Origin: Porphyromonadaceae bacterium UBA7332
GTDB taxonomy: Bacteria > Bacteroidota > Bacteroidia > Bacteroidales > UBA7332
Direction: 5' to 3'
NCBI GenBank assembly: GCA_002471225.1
Contig: DKPO01000013.1
Coordinates: 1 to 64,000, forward strand
Length of the DNA: 64,000 nucleotides
Shown: in pieces, positions 42,971 through 51,778 of the stretch
Position numbering within the stretch: position 1 is the stretch's first letter
Layout: each line of letters opens with the position of its first letter
Made by a program: the position numbers and the translations under genes
The notes under the pieces: model-generated
Databases searched by the model: none
Seen by the model: the letters and a program-made list of their open reading frames with translations, nothing else
What the model was told of the DNA's origin: nothing

Positions 42971-43260
42971 ATACGTACCAAAATTATTTTACATACGTAT
43001 GTAAAGATTTTTTCATACGTAGCAAAGCAAACGCTGATACGTATCTAAATCCAGAGAGATCAGACGATCGGAAAACGAACGCATTTCGTTATCTCCAAAT
43101 GCGTTTGTTTTAGTTACGAAATGCGTTTGTTTTCCCAAACAAATACGTCCGTATTACCCAAAAAAGATACGGTATATCTTTCTAAACTTACGGTATATCT
43201 CTGAAAAGTAACGGCGTATCTTTTCAGAGATATACCGTTTCTATTTAGAGATATGCCGAT
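42971..43260. repeat. Degenerate 21/22-bp tandem repeats, block 2
   Basis: ATACGT units start at 42971, 42993, 43015 and 43037 (period 22). AAATGCGT/AAATACGT units start at 43097, 43119 and 43141 (period 22). ACGGTATATCT units start at 43169, 43190 and 43211 (period 21), followed by inverted copies near 43228 and 43249 (period 21). The same unit types form block 1 at 18437. 42991-43002 is a perfect 12-bp palindrome. Confidence 0.8.
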
Positions 43261-43287
43261 AACTTCTACCCTGAGTTCTGCGTTTTG

Positions 43288-43391
43288 AATTGCCACAATT
43301 GCCACCTCACACATAATCACCTACTCATCAATACATTAAGTGTGACAATTACCCTATTTTCAATTGTCACTCAATTGTCACCAATTGTCAC
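43288..43391. repeat. Short direct repeats AATTGCCAC and CAATTGTCAC
   Basis: Two copies of AATTGCCAC near 43288-43306, then three copies of CAATTGTCAC at 43361, 43372 and 43382, plus an inverted GTGACAATT near 43342. Spacing is 10-11 bases, one helical turn. They might be protein-binding sites. Confidence 0.6.
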
Positions 43392-43794
43392 CTAAATTCG
43401 ATTTACTTGTTCCATATTCAGTTCAGATCAACACTCCTAATGTTTCGTTTTTGAATTGCCATATTGCAATAACCGCAATAAAACATAGATAAACAACTAT
43501 GAATAAGATACTTAATTAATTGCAATTCACCTTGAAATTAATTAAACTACCATTCAATTGCCATCTATATTATACTATATATCAGCAAATTGCAATAGGA
43601 AAATTCAAAACACGCAAAAACACACTATGAACAAGCAAAAGAAATTATAGATTATTTACCCCAGCAAACACACGCCCTCCGTTCTAATATTTTAACAATT
43701 AAAATTAAACACTATAAACCATTACATATAAAACGTTTACGACCAACCCTACATCCAAGTCAGCCGACACATCTACAAAAAACATCTGAAATAA

Positions 43795-43826
43795 TTTGCT
43801 ATTCCAACACAGATACACTACTTTTG
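43795..43826 (+). promoter_or_regulatory. Promoter of initiator tRNA copy 2
   Basis: TTTG (43795-43798), 20 bases, TACTTTTG (43819-43826), the same elements and spacing as for copy 1. Confidence 0.7.
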
Positions 43827-43838
43827 TATCACAAACAT

Positions 43839-43910
<72 letters not shown>

Positions 43911-43914
43911 CTAA

Positions 43915-43954
43915 GAAAAAAAGCTGTTCGATTAAATCGAACAGCTTTTTTTTA
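43915..43954. terminator. Terminator of tRNA copy 2
   Basis: Stem AGCTGTTCGAT/ATCGAACAGCT followed by eight T, with an A-run before; it could also end the convergent barrel-protein gene. Confidence 0.85.
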
Positions 43955-43977
43955 TTTTATCAATCCTGATTAATAGC

Positions 43978-44586
43978 TTAGAACATCCAGGCTATTGTAC
44001 CGCTTAAAGCTCTGTTTCGAGTCTTTATTCCGGAAATCTCTGAGAGATTTATAAAACCGAGACCATAGTTGACTAAAAAGCGAAAACTAAGAAACTCAAC
44101 ACCGGCACCCATATTGAAACCAAAATCAACACGTTTCATCTCCCTGTTTGATCCTGTGAAGTCCACATCGTGAGATACACCATCCAATTTTTTAGTTCCT
44201 GATAATGCAATCATCATATAAGGACCTGCCTGAACAAATGGTTGAATAATAGGAGTTCTTAGTTTCATTGACATATTCACAGGAATTTCCAGGTTTTTCG
44301 TAACCAAAGTTCCTCTGATCTGATCACCCAATATATCATTCTTACCGCTATATCCTCTGTTTGCATAAAGCAAGCCGGTATTGACAGATGCAAATTTAGA
44401 AATTGGCATATCCAATATAACACCTCCCGTAAAACCTACTTTAGATTTTAATCCATGATAAGAATAATCTCCTGAACGTAGCGTCATTTCCGAAAAAGTC
44501 ATACCCCCTACTACACCAAATCGCTGTGCCTGTATGCCCATATTTACAGCCAATACGACTAATATGAGTACAAAAAAACGTTTCAT
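43978..44586 (-). CDS. Outer-membrane beta-barrel protein (PorT-like)
   Basis: 202 residues; signal peptide ending IQAQ, then RFGVVGGMTFSEM and repeated amphipathic strands ending in a terminal Phe (GTIAWMF), as in the small eight-stranded barrels of the outer-membrane beta-barrel/PorT-like family. No other domain. Monocistronic, with a -7 element 30 bases upstream. Function unknown; members of this family are too diverse to assign this one to type IX secretion. Confidence 0.82.
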   Translation of the reverse strand: MKRFFVLILVVLAVNMGIQAQRFGVVGGMTFSEMTLRSGDYSYHGLKSKVGFTGGVILDMPISKFASVNTGLLYANRGYSGKNDILGDQIRGTLVTKNLEIPVNMSMKLRTPIIQPFVQAGPYMMIALSGTKKLDGVSHDVDFTGSNREMKRVDFGFNMGAGVEFLSFRFLVNYGLGFINLSEISGIKTRNRALSGTIAWMF

Positions 44587-44615
44587 AAATTCCTTATTTT
44601 GAGTTTAGTTATTCG

Positions 44616-44623
44616 CAAAGATA
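44616..44623 (-). promoter_or_regulatory. -7 element for the barrel-protein gene
   Basis: Minus strand reads TATCTTTG, matching TAnnTTTG, 30 bases before the start codon. Confidence 0.5.
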
Positions 44624-44661
44624 AAGAATTTATAAAACGTTAATAAAAAAAACGCAGAAAT

Positions 44662-45168
44662 TTATTTAGTCTGCACGGCTGCTATTATTTCAGTAATTCC
44701 ATAAAACAGAATTACGAATCCAAAATACATAAACAATGTAGCTAACGAAGCAAACGGATTAAATAAAACGATAATACCGGAAACCAGCATTATAATAGGG
44801 AATATATAATAATATCCGGGAACCATACCTCCGGCTCTTTTTATTGCTGAATAACTCAACAGTTGATTAAGCCCTGCAAGTATTAATATAATACCTAACA
44901 TATACATGATCACACTGACAAAAAAAGCAGGGAATGCCAGTAACAGTACACCAAGAATTAAGCCTGGGATATTCCCATAAGAAATAGGATATTTTTTTAT
45001 AGCTGCATAAATCATCGGGATACCTGACCCCAACACCAGAAGGATACCTAATGCCAATACCAGGTAGCTAACAACAACACCCGGCCATGCAACGAACACA
45101 AGTCCTAACACAACAGAAAAAATACCACGTATTGCTAAGGCTTTTGATAGAGAATTAGTAGAATTCAT
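44662..45168 (-). CDS. DUF308 (HdeD-like) membrane protein
   Basis: 168 residues made almost entirely of six hydrophobic segments arranged in pairs, as in DUF308/HdeD family inner-membrane proteins, which in E. coli are linked to acid resistance. The loops are short; no catalytic residues are apparent. Monocistronic, with a -7 element about 120 bases upstream. Physiological role unknown here. Confidence 0.85.
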   Translation of the reverse strand: MNSTNSLSKALAIRGIFSVVLGLVFVAWPGVVVSYLVLALGILLVLGSGIPMIYAAIKKYPISYGNIPGLILGVLLLAFPAFFVSVIMYMLGIILILAGLNQLLSYSAIKRAGGMVPGYYYIFPIIMLVSGIIVLFNPFASLATLFMYFGFVILFYGITEIIAAVQTK

Positions 45169-45285
45169 AATTCGGTTAGTTTAGTTAATAATAATGTTAT
45201 GATAAAAAAACAATAAGACAAAATGTTATGTTCGCAAAAAACAAAAGAGTTCTCAGGAAACTGACAGTTTGTCTCATATAGTGGA

Positions 45286-45293
45286 CAAAAGTA
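45286..45293 (-). promoter_or_regulatory. -7 element for the DUF308 gene
   Basis: Minus strand reads TACTTTTG, matching TAnnTTTG. Confidence 0.45.
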
Positions 45294-45429
45294 ATGAAAA
45301 TCTGGCGCATTTTTAGCTAATAAATATTTTGGCACATAATTCGTATTTTGAATTGACAGAACAAAAACCGATAAATTCGGTTATTATAAAAGTAACGAAT
45401 AAAAAACTTATAATACACATTGAATCATT

Positions 45430-45699
45430 ATGACTATTAAACCATTAGCAGATAGAGTGCTGGTAAGACCGGCCGCTGCAGAAGAAAAGACTATCGGCGG
45501 AATCATCATTCCTGACTCAGCTAAAGAAAAGCCTTTGAAAGGAGAAGTCTTAGCTGTTGGTAACGGAACTAAAGACGAGGAAATGGTACTAAAAGCTGGT
45601 GATCAAGTTCTTTACGGTAAATATGCCGGAACAGAAATCGAAGTTGAAGGCGAAAAATTGCTAATTATGCGTCAGTCTGACATCTTAGCGACTCTTTGA
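45430..45699 (+). CDS. groES: Co-chaperonin GroES
   Basis: 89 residues, 10-kDa chaperonin that caps GroEL. Family landmarks: N-terminal IKPLADRVLVRP, the mobile loop EEKTIGGIIIPDSAKEK, and the C-terminal LLIMRQSDILATL. First gene of the groESL operon. No CIRCE element (TTAGCACTC-N9-GAGTGCTAA) lies upstream; a small hairpin ACCGA-TAAAT-TCGGT is at 45369-45383. The promoter is not clear to me. Confidence 0.97.
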   Translation: MTIKPLADRVLVRPAAAEEKTIGGIIIPDSAKEKPLKGEVLAVGNGTKDEEMVLKAGDQVLYGKYAGTEIEVEGEKLLIMRQSDILATL

Positions 45700-45767
45700 A
45701 ATTTAAAATTTCAGTTCAAATTTATTATTAACAATTCAAACAATCCGCTTATTGCGGTGAAATGATT

Positions 45768-47405
45768 ATGGCAAAAGACATTAAATTCAATATTGATGCT
45801 CGCGACCTTTTAAAAAAAGGTGTTGATGAGCTGGCAAATGCAGTTAAAGTAACTCTTGGTCCTAAAGGACGTAACGTGATTATCGAGAAAAAATTCGGTG
45901 CTCCTCATATTACTAAAGATGGTGTATCTGTAGCAAGAGAAGTTGAATTGAGTGATCCTTATCAAAACATGGGTGCTCAACTTGTAAAAGAAGTTGCTTC
46001 AAAAACAGGTGATGATGCAGGAGACGGAACTACAACTGCAACTGTATTGGCACAATCAATCATTGGTGTTGGATTAAAAAATGTAACTGCGGGCGCAAAT
46101 CCAATGGATTTAAAACGTGGTATCGATAAAGCTGTTGCGAAAGTGGTTGAATCAATCAGAGAGCAAGCTGTAGCTGTTGATGATGACTTTTCTAAAATTG
46201 AAAGTGTTGCTCGTATTTCTGCAAATAATGATGCTGAGATCGGATCATTAATTGCTGAAGCTATGCGTAAAGTTTCAAAAGATGGTGTTATCACTGTTGA
46301 AGAAGCTAAAGGTACAGTTACTGAAGTTAAAACAGTTGAAGGTATGCAATTTGATCGTGGATACTTATCTCCATACTTTGTAACTAATACAGAAAAAATG
46401 GAAGTGGATATGGAAAATCCTTTCATTTTGATCTATGACAAGAAAATTTCTGTATTAAAAGACATTCTTCCTCTATTAGAAGCTTCTGTTCAATCTGGTC
46501 GTCCTCTTTTAATCATTGCTGAAGATGTTGATAGCGAAGCATTGGCTACATTAGTAGTTAACCGCCTTCGTGGTTCATTAAAAATATGTGCTGTTAAAGC
46601 TCCGGGCTTTGGTGACCGCAGAAAAGAAATGCTTGAAGATATCGCTGTTTTAACAGGAGGTATCGTTATTTCTGAAGAAAAAGGATTAAAACTTGATAGT
46701 GCTACAGTTGAAATGCTGGGTACTGCTGAAAAAATAACTGTAAATAAAGAAAATACTGTTATTGTAAACGGTGCAGGTAGCAAAGAAAGTATCGCTACTC
46801 GTGTAGCTCAGATTAAATCGCAAATCGAAACAACTACATCTGATTACGATCGTGAAAAACTTCAGGAACGTTTAGCTAAATTAGCTGGTGGTGTTGCTGT
46901 ATTATATGTAGGTGCAGCATCTGAAGTTGAAATGAAAGAAAAGAAAGATCGCGTAGATGATGCGTTAAGTGCTACTCGCGCAGCTATCGAGGAAGGAACT
47001 GTTCCTGGTGGTGGAACTGCTTATATCCGTGCAATTGCTTCTTTAGAAAACATGAAAGGAGACAATGAGGATGAAACTACCGGTATTGAAATCATCAAAA
47101 GAGCAATAGAAGAGCCTCTTCGCCAGATTGCAGCTAATGCAGGTGTAGAAGGTGCTGTTATCGTTCAGAAGGTTAGTGAAGGTACTGGTTCATTCGGATA
47201 CAATGCACGCACAGGTGTTTATGAAGACCTAGTTGCAAACGGAGTTATCGACCCTGCTAAAGTTACTCGTGTTGCTTTAGAGAATGCTGCTTCTATTGCA
47301 GGTATGTTCTTAACTACTGAATGTGTAATTGTTGAGAAAAAAGAGGAAAATATCCCTGCTGCTCCTATGGCTCCCGGAATGGGAGGAATGGGCGGTATGA
47401 TGTAA
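45768..47405 (+). CDS. groEL: Chaperonin GroEL
   Basis: 545 residues, 60-kDa chaperonin. The start at 45768 (MAKDIKFN) matches the family; an ATG two codons earlier would add MI. Landmarks: GPKGRNVII, the ATP-binding GDGTTTATVLAQ, and the C-terminal GGMGGMM tail. It follows groES by 68 bases, with a small CCGC/GCGG hairpin just before its start. Terminator downstream. Confidence 0.98.
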   Translation: MAKDIKFNIDARDLLKKGVDELANAVKVTLGPKGRNVIIEKKFGAPHITKDGVSVAREVELSDPYQNMGAQLVKEVASKTGDDAGDGTTTATVLAQSIIGVGLKNVTAGANPMDLKRGIDKAVAKVVESIREQAVAVDDDFSKIESVARISANNDAEIGSLIAEAMRKVSKDGVITVEEAKGTVTEVKTVEGMQFDRGYLSPYFVTNTEKMEVDMENPFILIYDKKISVLKDILPLLEASVQSGRPLLIIAEDVDSEALATLVVNRLRGSLKICAVKAPGFGDRRKEMLEDIAVLTGGIVISEEKGLKLDSATVEMLGTAEKITVNKENTVIVNGAGSKESIATRVAQIKSQIETTTSDYDREKLQERLAKLAGGVAVLYVGAASEVEMKEKKDRVDDALSATRAAIEEGTVPGGGTAYIRAIASLENMKGDNEDETTGIEIIKRAIEEPLRQIAANAGVEGAVIVQKVSEGTGSFGYNARTGVYEDLVANGVIDPAKVTRVALENAASIAGMFLTTECVIVEKKEENIPAAPMAPGMGGMGGMM

Positions 47406-47448
47406 TCGACTCATAAAATATTATACATATATATTATAGATATTGGCT

Positions 47449-47491
47449 AAGAGAGTTATGCGTGAGGCATAGCTCTCTTTTTTTATTTCAT
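47449..47491 (+). terminator. Terminator of groESL
   Basis: Stem AGAGAGTTATGC/GCATAGCTCTCT (one G-U pair), followed by a run of seven T. Confidence 0.85.
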
Positions 47492-47548
47492 TTCCACCCG
47501 ATTAAGCATTCTAATATAAAATAATTATAAATAATCACATCTTAAAAA

Positions 47549-47576
47549 TTGACTTTAGTGAAAATCCTTATATTTG
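47549..47576 (+). promoter_or_regulatory. -33/-7 promoter for the M23 peptidase gene
   Basis: TTG (47549-47551), 17 bases, TATATTTG (47569-47576), 38 bases before the start codon. Confidence 0.55.
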
Positions 47577-47614
47577 TTAGCTGTATAGTAACCTTATATT
47601 AAAATCTTACATAT

Positions 47615-48964
47615 ATGCATCAATTAAAAGCAGCTTTAAAAGTTTTTTTACCTGCAACAATGGGAGCTTTTCTACTAGCTTCATGCAGCCACAGCACACA
47701 AAACACGGATCAATCCGATAACCAAATTGAACAAGCTGAAATCTCGCAAAATCTGATGTATGGATTAGATATAGACTCCCTGACATTCGAAACTCATACG
47801 ATTCGAAATGGAGAAAACTTGTCTTTGATTCTCAACAAATTCGATTTAGGCAATGGCATTGCAGAAGCAATCAACAGCAAATACAAAGAAATTCTTGATG
47901 CAACTAAATTGAGAGTTGGCTATCATTACGATGCTTTTTTCAGCAATGATACGGAAAGTCAGCAGCTAAAATATCTTGTTTTCCAAAAATCTCAAATTGA
48001 TTTTGCGGTTATAGATTTCACGAAAGATACTCTTCAAGTTTATCCTTATACCAAGGAAATAACTTTAAAACGAAAGTTTGCTTCAGGGACTATCGAATCG
48101 TCATTATGGAATGCGATTGCTAAATCAGGGGGAGATCCTATTCTCGCTATGAAGCTACACGATGTTTATGCCTGGCAAATAGACTTCTTTGATACAAAAA
48201 AAGGAGACTCTTTTGCGGTAGTATACAACGAAGCATACATTGATGACACAACAGCTTTATATATAGAGTCTATAGAATCAGCAAAATTCGATCACAACGG
48301 AAAGTCCTTTAATGCTATCCCATTTGTTCAGGATGGCGGTACTGAATATTACGATGAAGAAGGTAACAGTTTAAGAAAAGCTTTCCTGAAGGCACCTTTA
48401 GACTTCTTCAGAATCACTTCAAAGTTTACAAATGCCAGATTCCATCCTGTACTAAAACGATATCGTGCACATCACGGTGTCGATTATGCCGCACCAACAG
48501 GTACCCCTGTCAAATCTATTGGAAGCGGAAAAGTTATAGCTAAAGGATACCAGCGTGGTGGAGGTGGTAACTATATAAAAGTAAAACATAATGGTTCGTA
48601 CGAAACCAGCTATATGCATCTTTCTAAATTTGCCAAAAACCTACAGGTCGGAGCCAATGTACAACAAGGGCAGGTAATTGGATACGTAGGATCAACCGGT
48701 TTATCAACAGGACCTCACCTGGACTTCCGGGTTTATAAAAACGGAACTCCTATAAACCCATTGACCATGGATGCTCCTTCAGCGCTACCTATAAAAAAAG
48801 AACTTAAGAATTCTTTTTTTGCTCATCGAGACTTACTTATGAATGAATTAGACAGTTGCATCCAGGTTATTCCGGTTGAAAGCAAACCTATTATTATCAG
48901 TCCGATTGAAAATGCGATCACCAGTAATCGGATACAAAGTAAAAATGATGACGACCGTTCTTAA
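47615..48964 (+). CDS. M23 family metallopeptidase lipoprotein
   Basis: 449 residues with a lipoprotein signal ending LLASC (C24). N-terminal part (about 60-230) resembles the LysM-like/OapA-type regions of cell-wall M23 proteins; the peptidase domain is about 285-395. HHGVDYAAPTG supplies the first His and the Asp zinc ligands. The usual second zinc motif HxH reads GPHLDFRV, so a zinc-binding His is replaced by Asp. It may still cut peptidoglycan crosslinks or act as a non-catalytic activator. Confidence 0.87.
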   Translation: MHQLKAALKVFLPATMGAFLLASCSHSTQNTDQSDNQIEQAEISQNLMYGLDIDSLTFETHTIRNGENLSLILNKFDLGNGIAEAINSKYKEILDATKLRVGYHYDAFFSNDTESQQLKYLVFQKSQIDFAVIDFTKDTLQVYPYTKEITLKRKFASGTIESSLWNAIAKSGGDPILAMKLHDVYAWQIDFFDTKKGDSFAVVYNEAYIDDTTALYIESIESAKFDHNGKSFNAIPFVQDGGTEYYDEEGNSLRKAFLKAPLDFFRITSKFTNARFHPVLKRYRAHHGVDYAAPTGTPVKSIGSGKVIAKGYQRGGGGNYIKVKHNGSYETSYMHLSKFAKNLQVGANVQQGQVIGYVGSTGLSTGPHLDFRVYKNGTPINPLTMDAPSALPIKKELKNSFFAHRDLLMNELDSCIQVIPVESKPIIISPIENAITSNRIQSKNDDDRS

Positions 48965-49130
48965 TCAGCATTGTTATAGTCTGCGTCTGATTTTATAAGT
49001 CTGATGGTAAAAATATATTTCAAAAAGAATCTTGTTTTTTGACTATTATGCCAAAATACTAATCTGATAATAAAACCATTAAACTCTCTCAACTGTTAGT
49101 AATGTGAATTAATTATTTAATGATTTAACT

Positions 49131-49631
49131 ATGAAAATCACTTATTTCTTTGCAGCTTTGACACTTTGCAGCTTTATATCTTGTAATAGCGGAGCAAAAA
49201 AAGCATTAGAAACTGAACCTCAAATGTTTGACATTTCTAAGGTTATGGGCAGCTATGCTTCACCGGAATATACTCAACGCGCTGAAGGATATGACTGGGT
49301 AGGTGTTGTATTGACTCAGGTTAATGACTCCACTGCCAACGTTATGGTTCGTTCACGGAGTGACATAAAAAATCCAACATGTACATTTGATGGCAAAGCT
49401 ACTATACTAGGACCTGATACCCTTGTTTCGTCATTTGAGGGAAATAATATCTTGCTGATATTCAAGAATGATTCGTTATGGATTGATGCTCAAGACCCTC
49501 AAAACGCCAACTTCTTATATTATTTCTGCTCAGGTGGAGCTTCTTTAGGTGGAGTGTATACAAAAATAGAAGGTGTACTGGACACTATACCTACACAAAA
49601 TACTATCGACTCTACTAAACAGACGAATTAA
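49131..49631 (+). CDS. Lipoprotein of unknown function
   Basis: 166 residues with a lipoprotein signal ending SFISC (C18). The mature part begins with an acidic linker and continues as a compact beta-rich domain, with tracts YDWVGVVLTQVND and NILLIFKNDSLWIDAQD, and a Thr/Ser-rich tail. Two further cysteines occur (NPTCTF, YYFCSGG). I do not recognise the family. It lies between the M23 peptidase and peroxiredoxin genes with wide gaps, so it is probably transcribed alone. Confidence 0.65.
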   Translation: MKITYFFAALTLCSFISCNSGAKKALETEPQMFDISKVMGSYASPEYTQRAEGYDWVGVVLTQVNDSTANVMVRSRSDIKNPTCTFDGKATILGPDTLVSSFEGNNILLIFKNDSLWIDAQDPQNANFLYYFCSGGASLGGVYTKIEGVLDTIPTQNTIDSTKQTN

Positions 49632-49761
49632 AAACACATATAGGTTTTACCAATACTTATATAGGAAGATACTATCAATCTGAAGATATAATCATCGATT
49701 TAATATATGATATTTGCATAGTAATCCTTATAAATTAATTAACGACTTAAATTTTAAAGCT

Positions 49762-50397
49762 ATGGTATTAGTTGGTAAAAAAGCACCTTTATTTAAGGCG
49801 GCTGCTGTTATTAACGGCAATGAAATCGTAAACGATTTTTCATTAGAACAATATATTGGAAAAAAATACGTATTATTCTTTTTCTATCCTGCGGATTTCA
49901 CATTCGTTTGTCCATCAGAACTAATTGCTTTCCAAGACTCTCTTTCAGAGATTGAAAAACTGGATACAGTGGTGGTTGGTTGTTCTGTAGACTCACACTT
50001 CTCACACCTTAAATGGTTACAAACACCATTAAACCAAGGAGGTATTGAAGGTGTTACATATCCATTAGTTGCTGACCAGAGTCATATGATCGCTGAGAAC
50101 TATGATGTTTTAGCTGGTGAGCGTTCATTTTCTGAAACAGGTGAAGAAATCTTTGAAGGAACACCTATGGCTTACAGAGGTTTATTCTTAATTGATAAAG
50201 CCGGAGTTGTTCGCCATCAGGTTGTAAATGATATGCCTTTAGGAAGAAGTGTAGAAGAGGCAATCCGCGTATTAGAAGCTCTTCAGTTTACTGAAAAGTA
50301 TGGAGAAGTTTGTCCTGCTAACTGGAAAAAAGGTAAAAAAGGAATGAAACCTACACAAGAAGGTGTTGCTGAATATTTATCAGAAAATTCAAAATAA
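49762..50397 (+). CDS. Peroxiredoxin (AhpC/TSA, typical 2-Cys)
   Basis: 211 residues from the start at 49762 (MVLVGKKAPLF); an upstream in-frame ATG adds 16 residues without similarity. Peroxidatic cysteine in DFTFVCPSE, resolving cysteine in GEVCPANW near the C-terminus, and the conserved Arg in GRSVEEAIR. It reduces hydrogen peroxide and alkyl hydroperoxides in the cytosol. The closest group is the Prx1/AhpC-like type. No ahpF gene is next to it, so the reductant is probably thioredoxin. Confidence 0.93.
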   Translation: MVLVGKKAPLFKAAAVINGNEIVNDFSLEQYIGKKYVLFFFYPADFTFVCPSELIAFQDSLSEIEKLDTVVVGCSVDSHFSHLKWLQTPLNQGGIEGVTYPLVADQSHMIAENYDVLAGERSFSETGEEIFEGTPMAYRGLFLIDKAGVVRHQVVNDMPLGRSVEEAIRVLEALQFTEKYGEVCPANWKKGKKGMKPTQEGVAEYLSENSK

Positions 50398-50424
50398 AAT
50401 AGTGTTTTAGTTGTATTAAGTATC

Positions 50425-50462
50425 AGAGTGAGTAAGTCCCCCGATTTACTCACTCTTTTTTT
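50425..50462 (+). terminator. Terminator of the peroxiredoxin gene
   Basis: Stem AGAGTGAGTAA/TTACTCACTCT followed by seven T. Confidence 0.85.
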
Positions 50463-50533
50463 GTGATTCGCGAAACTTATATAGATCTGTATTTGTTTTA
50501 GTCTATAATATAAACCTTTATAATAATGGGGCT

Positions 50534-51145
50534 ATGAAACATCTGGTGATATATGCGCACCCTGACTCCAAAAGCTTTTGTCATGCCATCAAAGAGGAGT
50601 TTGTCGAAGTCTTAAAAGCGCACGGAAAAGAAGTTGTGGTGAGAGATTTGTATGCCGAAAACTTTGATCCCGTTTTAAGGAACAAAGAGTTGAAAGGTAA
50701 TCTGAAAAATATGGATATTGCCGAAGATATTAAGATAGAACAAGCATACATTAAATGGGCGGATGTTATTACATTTATATACCCTATTTGGTGGAGTCAT
50801 ATGCCGGCAATATTAAAAGGATACATTGATAGAGTTTTCTCAGTAGATTTTGCTTTTTCTGTTAATGAGAAAGGTGAAGTTAAAGGATTACTTACCGACA
50901 AAAGAATTTTATTAATTAATACAATGGGGGCAAGTAAAGACCTTTATCTAAAAAAAGGGATTCTATCTTCTATTGAATTAATTGTCGATGAATGTATTTT
51001 CAAATCGCTGGAAATGGAAGTCGTATCCCATCATTTCTTTGGAGACATGACTAATGGTACGGATGAATATCGAAAAAATATTTTGAAACAAATAAAGCAT
51101 ATTGCTACAGGTGCAACCAACGAAATTAATGAGATTTATTTCTGA
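50534..51145 (+). CDS. NAD(P)H dehydrogenase (quinone), flavodoxin-like
   Basis: 203 residues of the NQO1/MdaB/KefF flavodoxin-fold family: FMN-binding start VIYAHPDSKSFCHAI, central FIYPIWWSHMPAILKGYIDRVF (the phosphate and flavin loop) and TMGAS. These enzymes reduce quinones by two electrons and limit redox cycling. It is cytosolic and monocistronic. The gene follows the peroxiredoxin gene but a terminator stands between them. Confidence 0.88.
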   Translation: MKHLVIYAHPDSKSFCHAIKEEFVEVLKAHGKEVVVRDLYAENFDPVLRNKELKGNLKNMDIAEDIKIEQAYIKWADVITFIYPIWWSHMPAILKGYIDRVFSVDFAFSVNEKGEVKGLLTDKRILLINTMGASKDLYLKKGILSSIELIVDECIFKSLEMEVVSHHFFGDMTNGTDEYRKNILKQIKHIATGATNEINEIYF

Positions 51146-51571
51146 AATTTGTCAATAATCTGAAAATATTTCAGATGTATAGCCCACAATCATCAACTCT
51201 GATTATTAACATGTTACGATGCAAAATATAAAAATTAATATTTTAAGAGCTGATATTTTGTGTAAAAAAATCAATTCATAACAAACAATTTTGGTTTTCT
51301 CTTTGTTATGTAAATAAATGAAAGAGAAATCTGTTATTTTAAGTTTGATTGATTTTGATTGAGAATATTTTTCTCTTTGGACACAATAAAGGAAGAATTG
51401 GAACGTTAAAAGATAGATCCAATTTCTTCTTTTAGTCCTGAAATTAAACTGATAATATTTAATATTACAATATACAAATAGAGTTACTATAAGCTATTAA
51501 TCTAACTTTTTTTGATTCTCGAGAGCTTATGTTTACCCGTGATGGGATATAGGATAAGTTCACCCCCTTGG

Positions 51572-51605
51572 AAAAGCGTCTTCCCCTGACGCTTTTTCTT
51601 TTTAT
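51572..51605 (+). terminator. Orphan intrinsic terminator
   Basis: Perfect 9-bp stem AAAAGCGTC with a seven-base loop and then a T-rich tail. No coding gene ends within 400 bases upstream. Confidence 0.75.
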
Positions 51606-51702
51606 ATAACTATCCATCCAAAAAAAGACAACTCCGCAAATTTTATTTTTATAATTCCCAAAAAACAATCTCCGAAATATCATTTACTTATATCCTTTTT
51701 TT

Positions 51703-51710
51703 TATTTTTG
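51703..51710 (+). promoter_or_regulatory. -7 element for the murC-ftsZ operon
   Basis: TATTTTTG matches TAnnTTTG, with a leader of about 62 bases before murC. Confidence 0.55.
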
Positions 51711-51778
51711 TGGAAAGAATTGTTTTATATCGTAATTTAACAAATAGAAGTGCGATATTAATTGGAAATTAATTAGTT

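Larger units (their letters stand above)
51146..51778. other. Large gap with orphan hairpins upstream of murC
   Basis: About 630 bases. It contains an imperfect hairpin (51392-51429), a strong terminator (51572-51605) with no gene before it, and the murC -7 element (51703-51710). No ORF here shows family similarity. The layout is compatible with an unannotated small RNA between 51300 and 51605. Confidence 0.4.

Noticed and set aside
42971..43260. Possible CRISPR array
   Set aside because: Units are degenerate and contiguous at 21-22 bp with no constant repeat plus unique spacer pattern; no cas genes nearby.
43114..43320. 68-codon minus-strand ORF with seven-residue repeats
   Set aside because: It is the translation of the 21-bp DNA repeats; no promoter or family support. 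Kept as an observation on the repeats, not as a gene.
45300..45429. CIRCE/HrcA operator upstream of groES
   Set aside because: The consensus inverted repeat is not present; only an unrelated 5-bp hairpin is seen.
51465..51683. 72-codon minus-strand ORF in the gap before murC
   Set aside because: Runs antisense through a strong terminator, with no similarity; likely chance.
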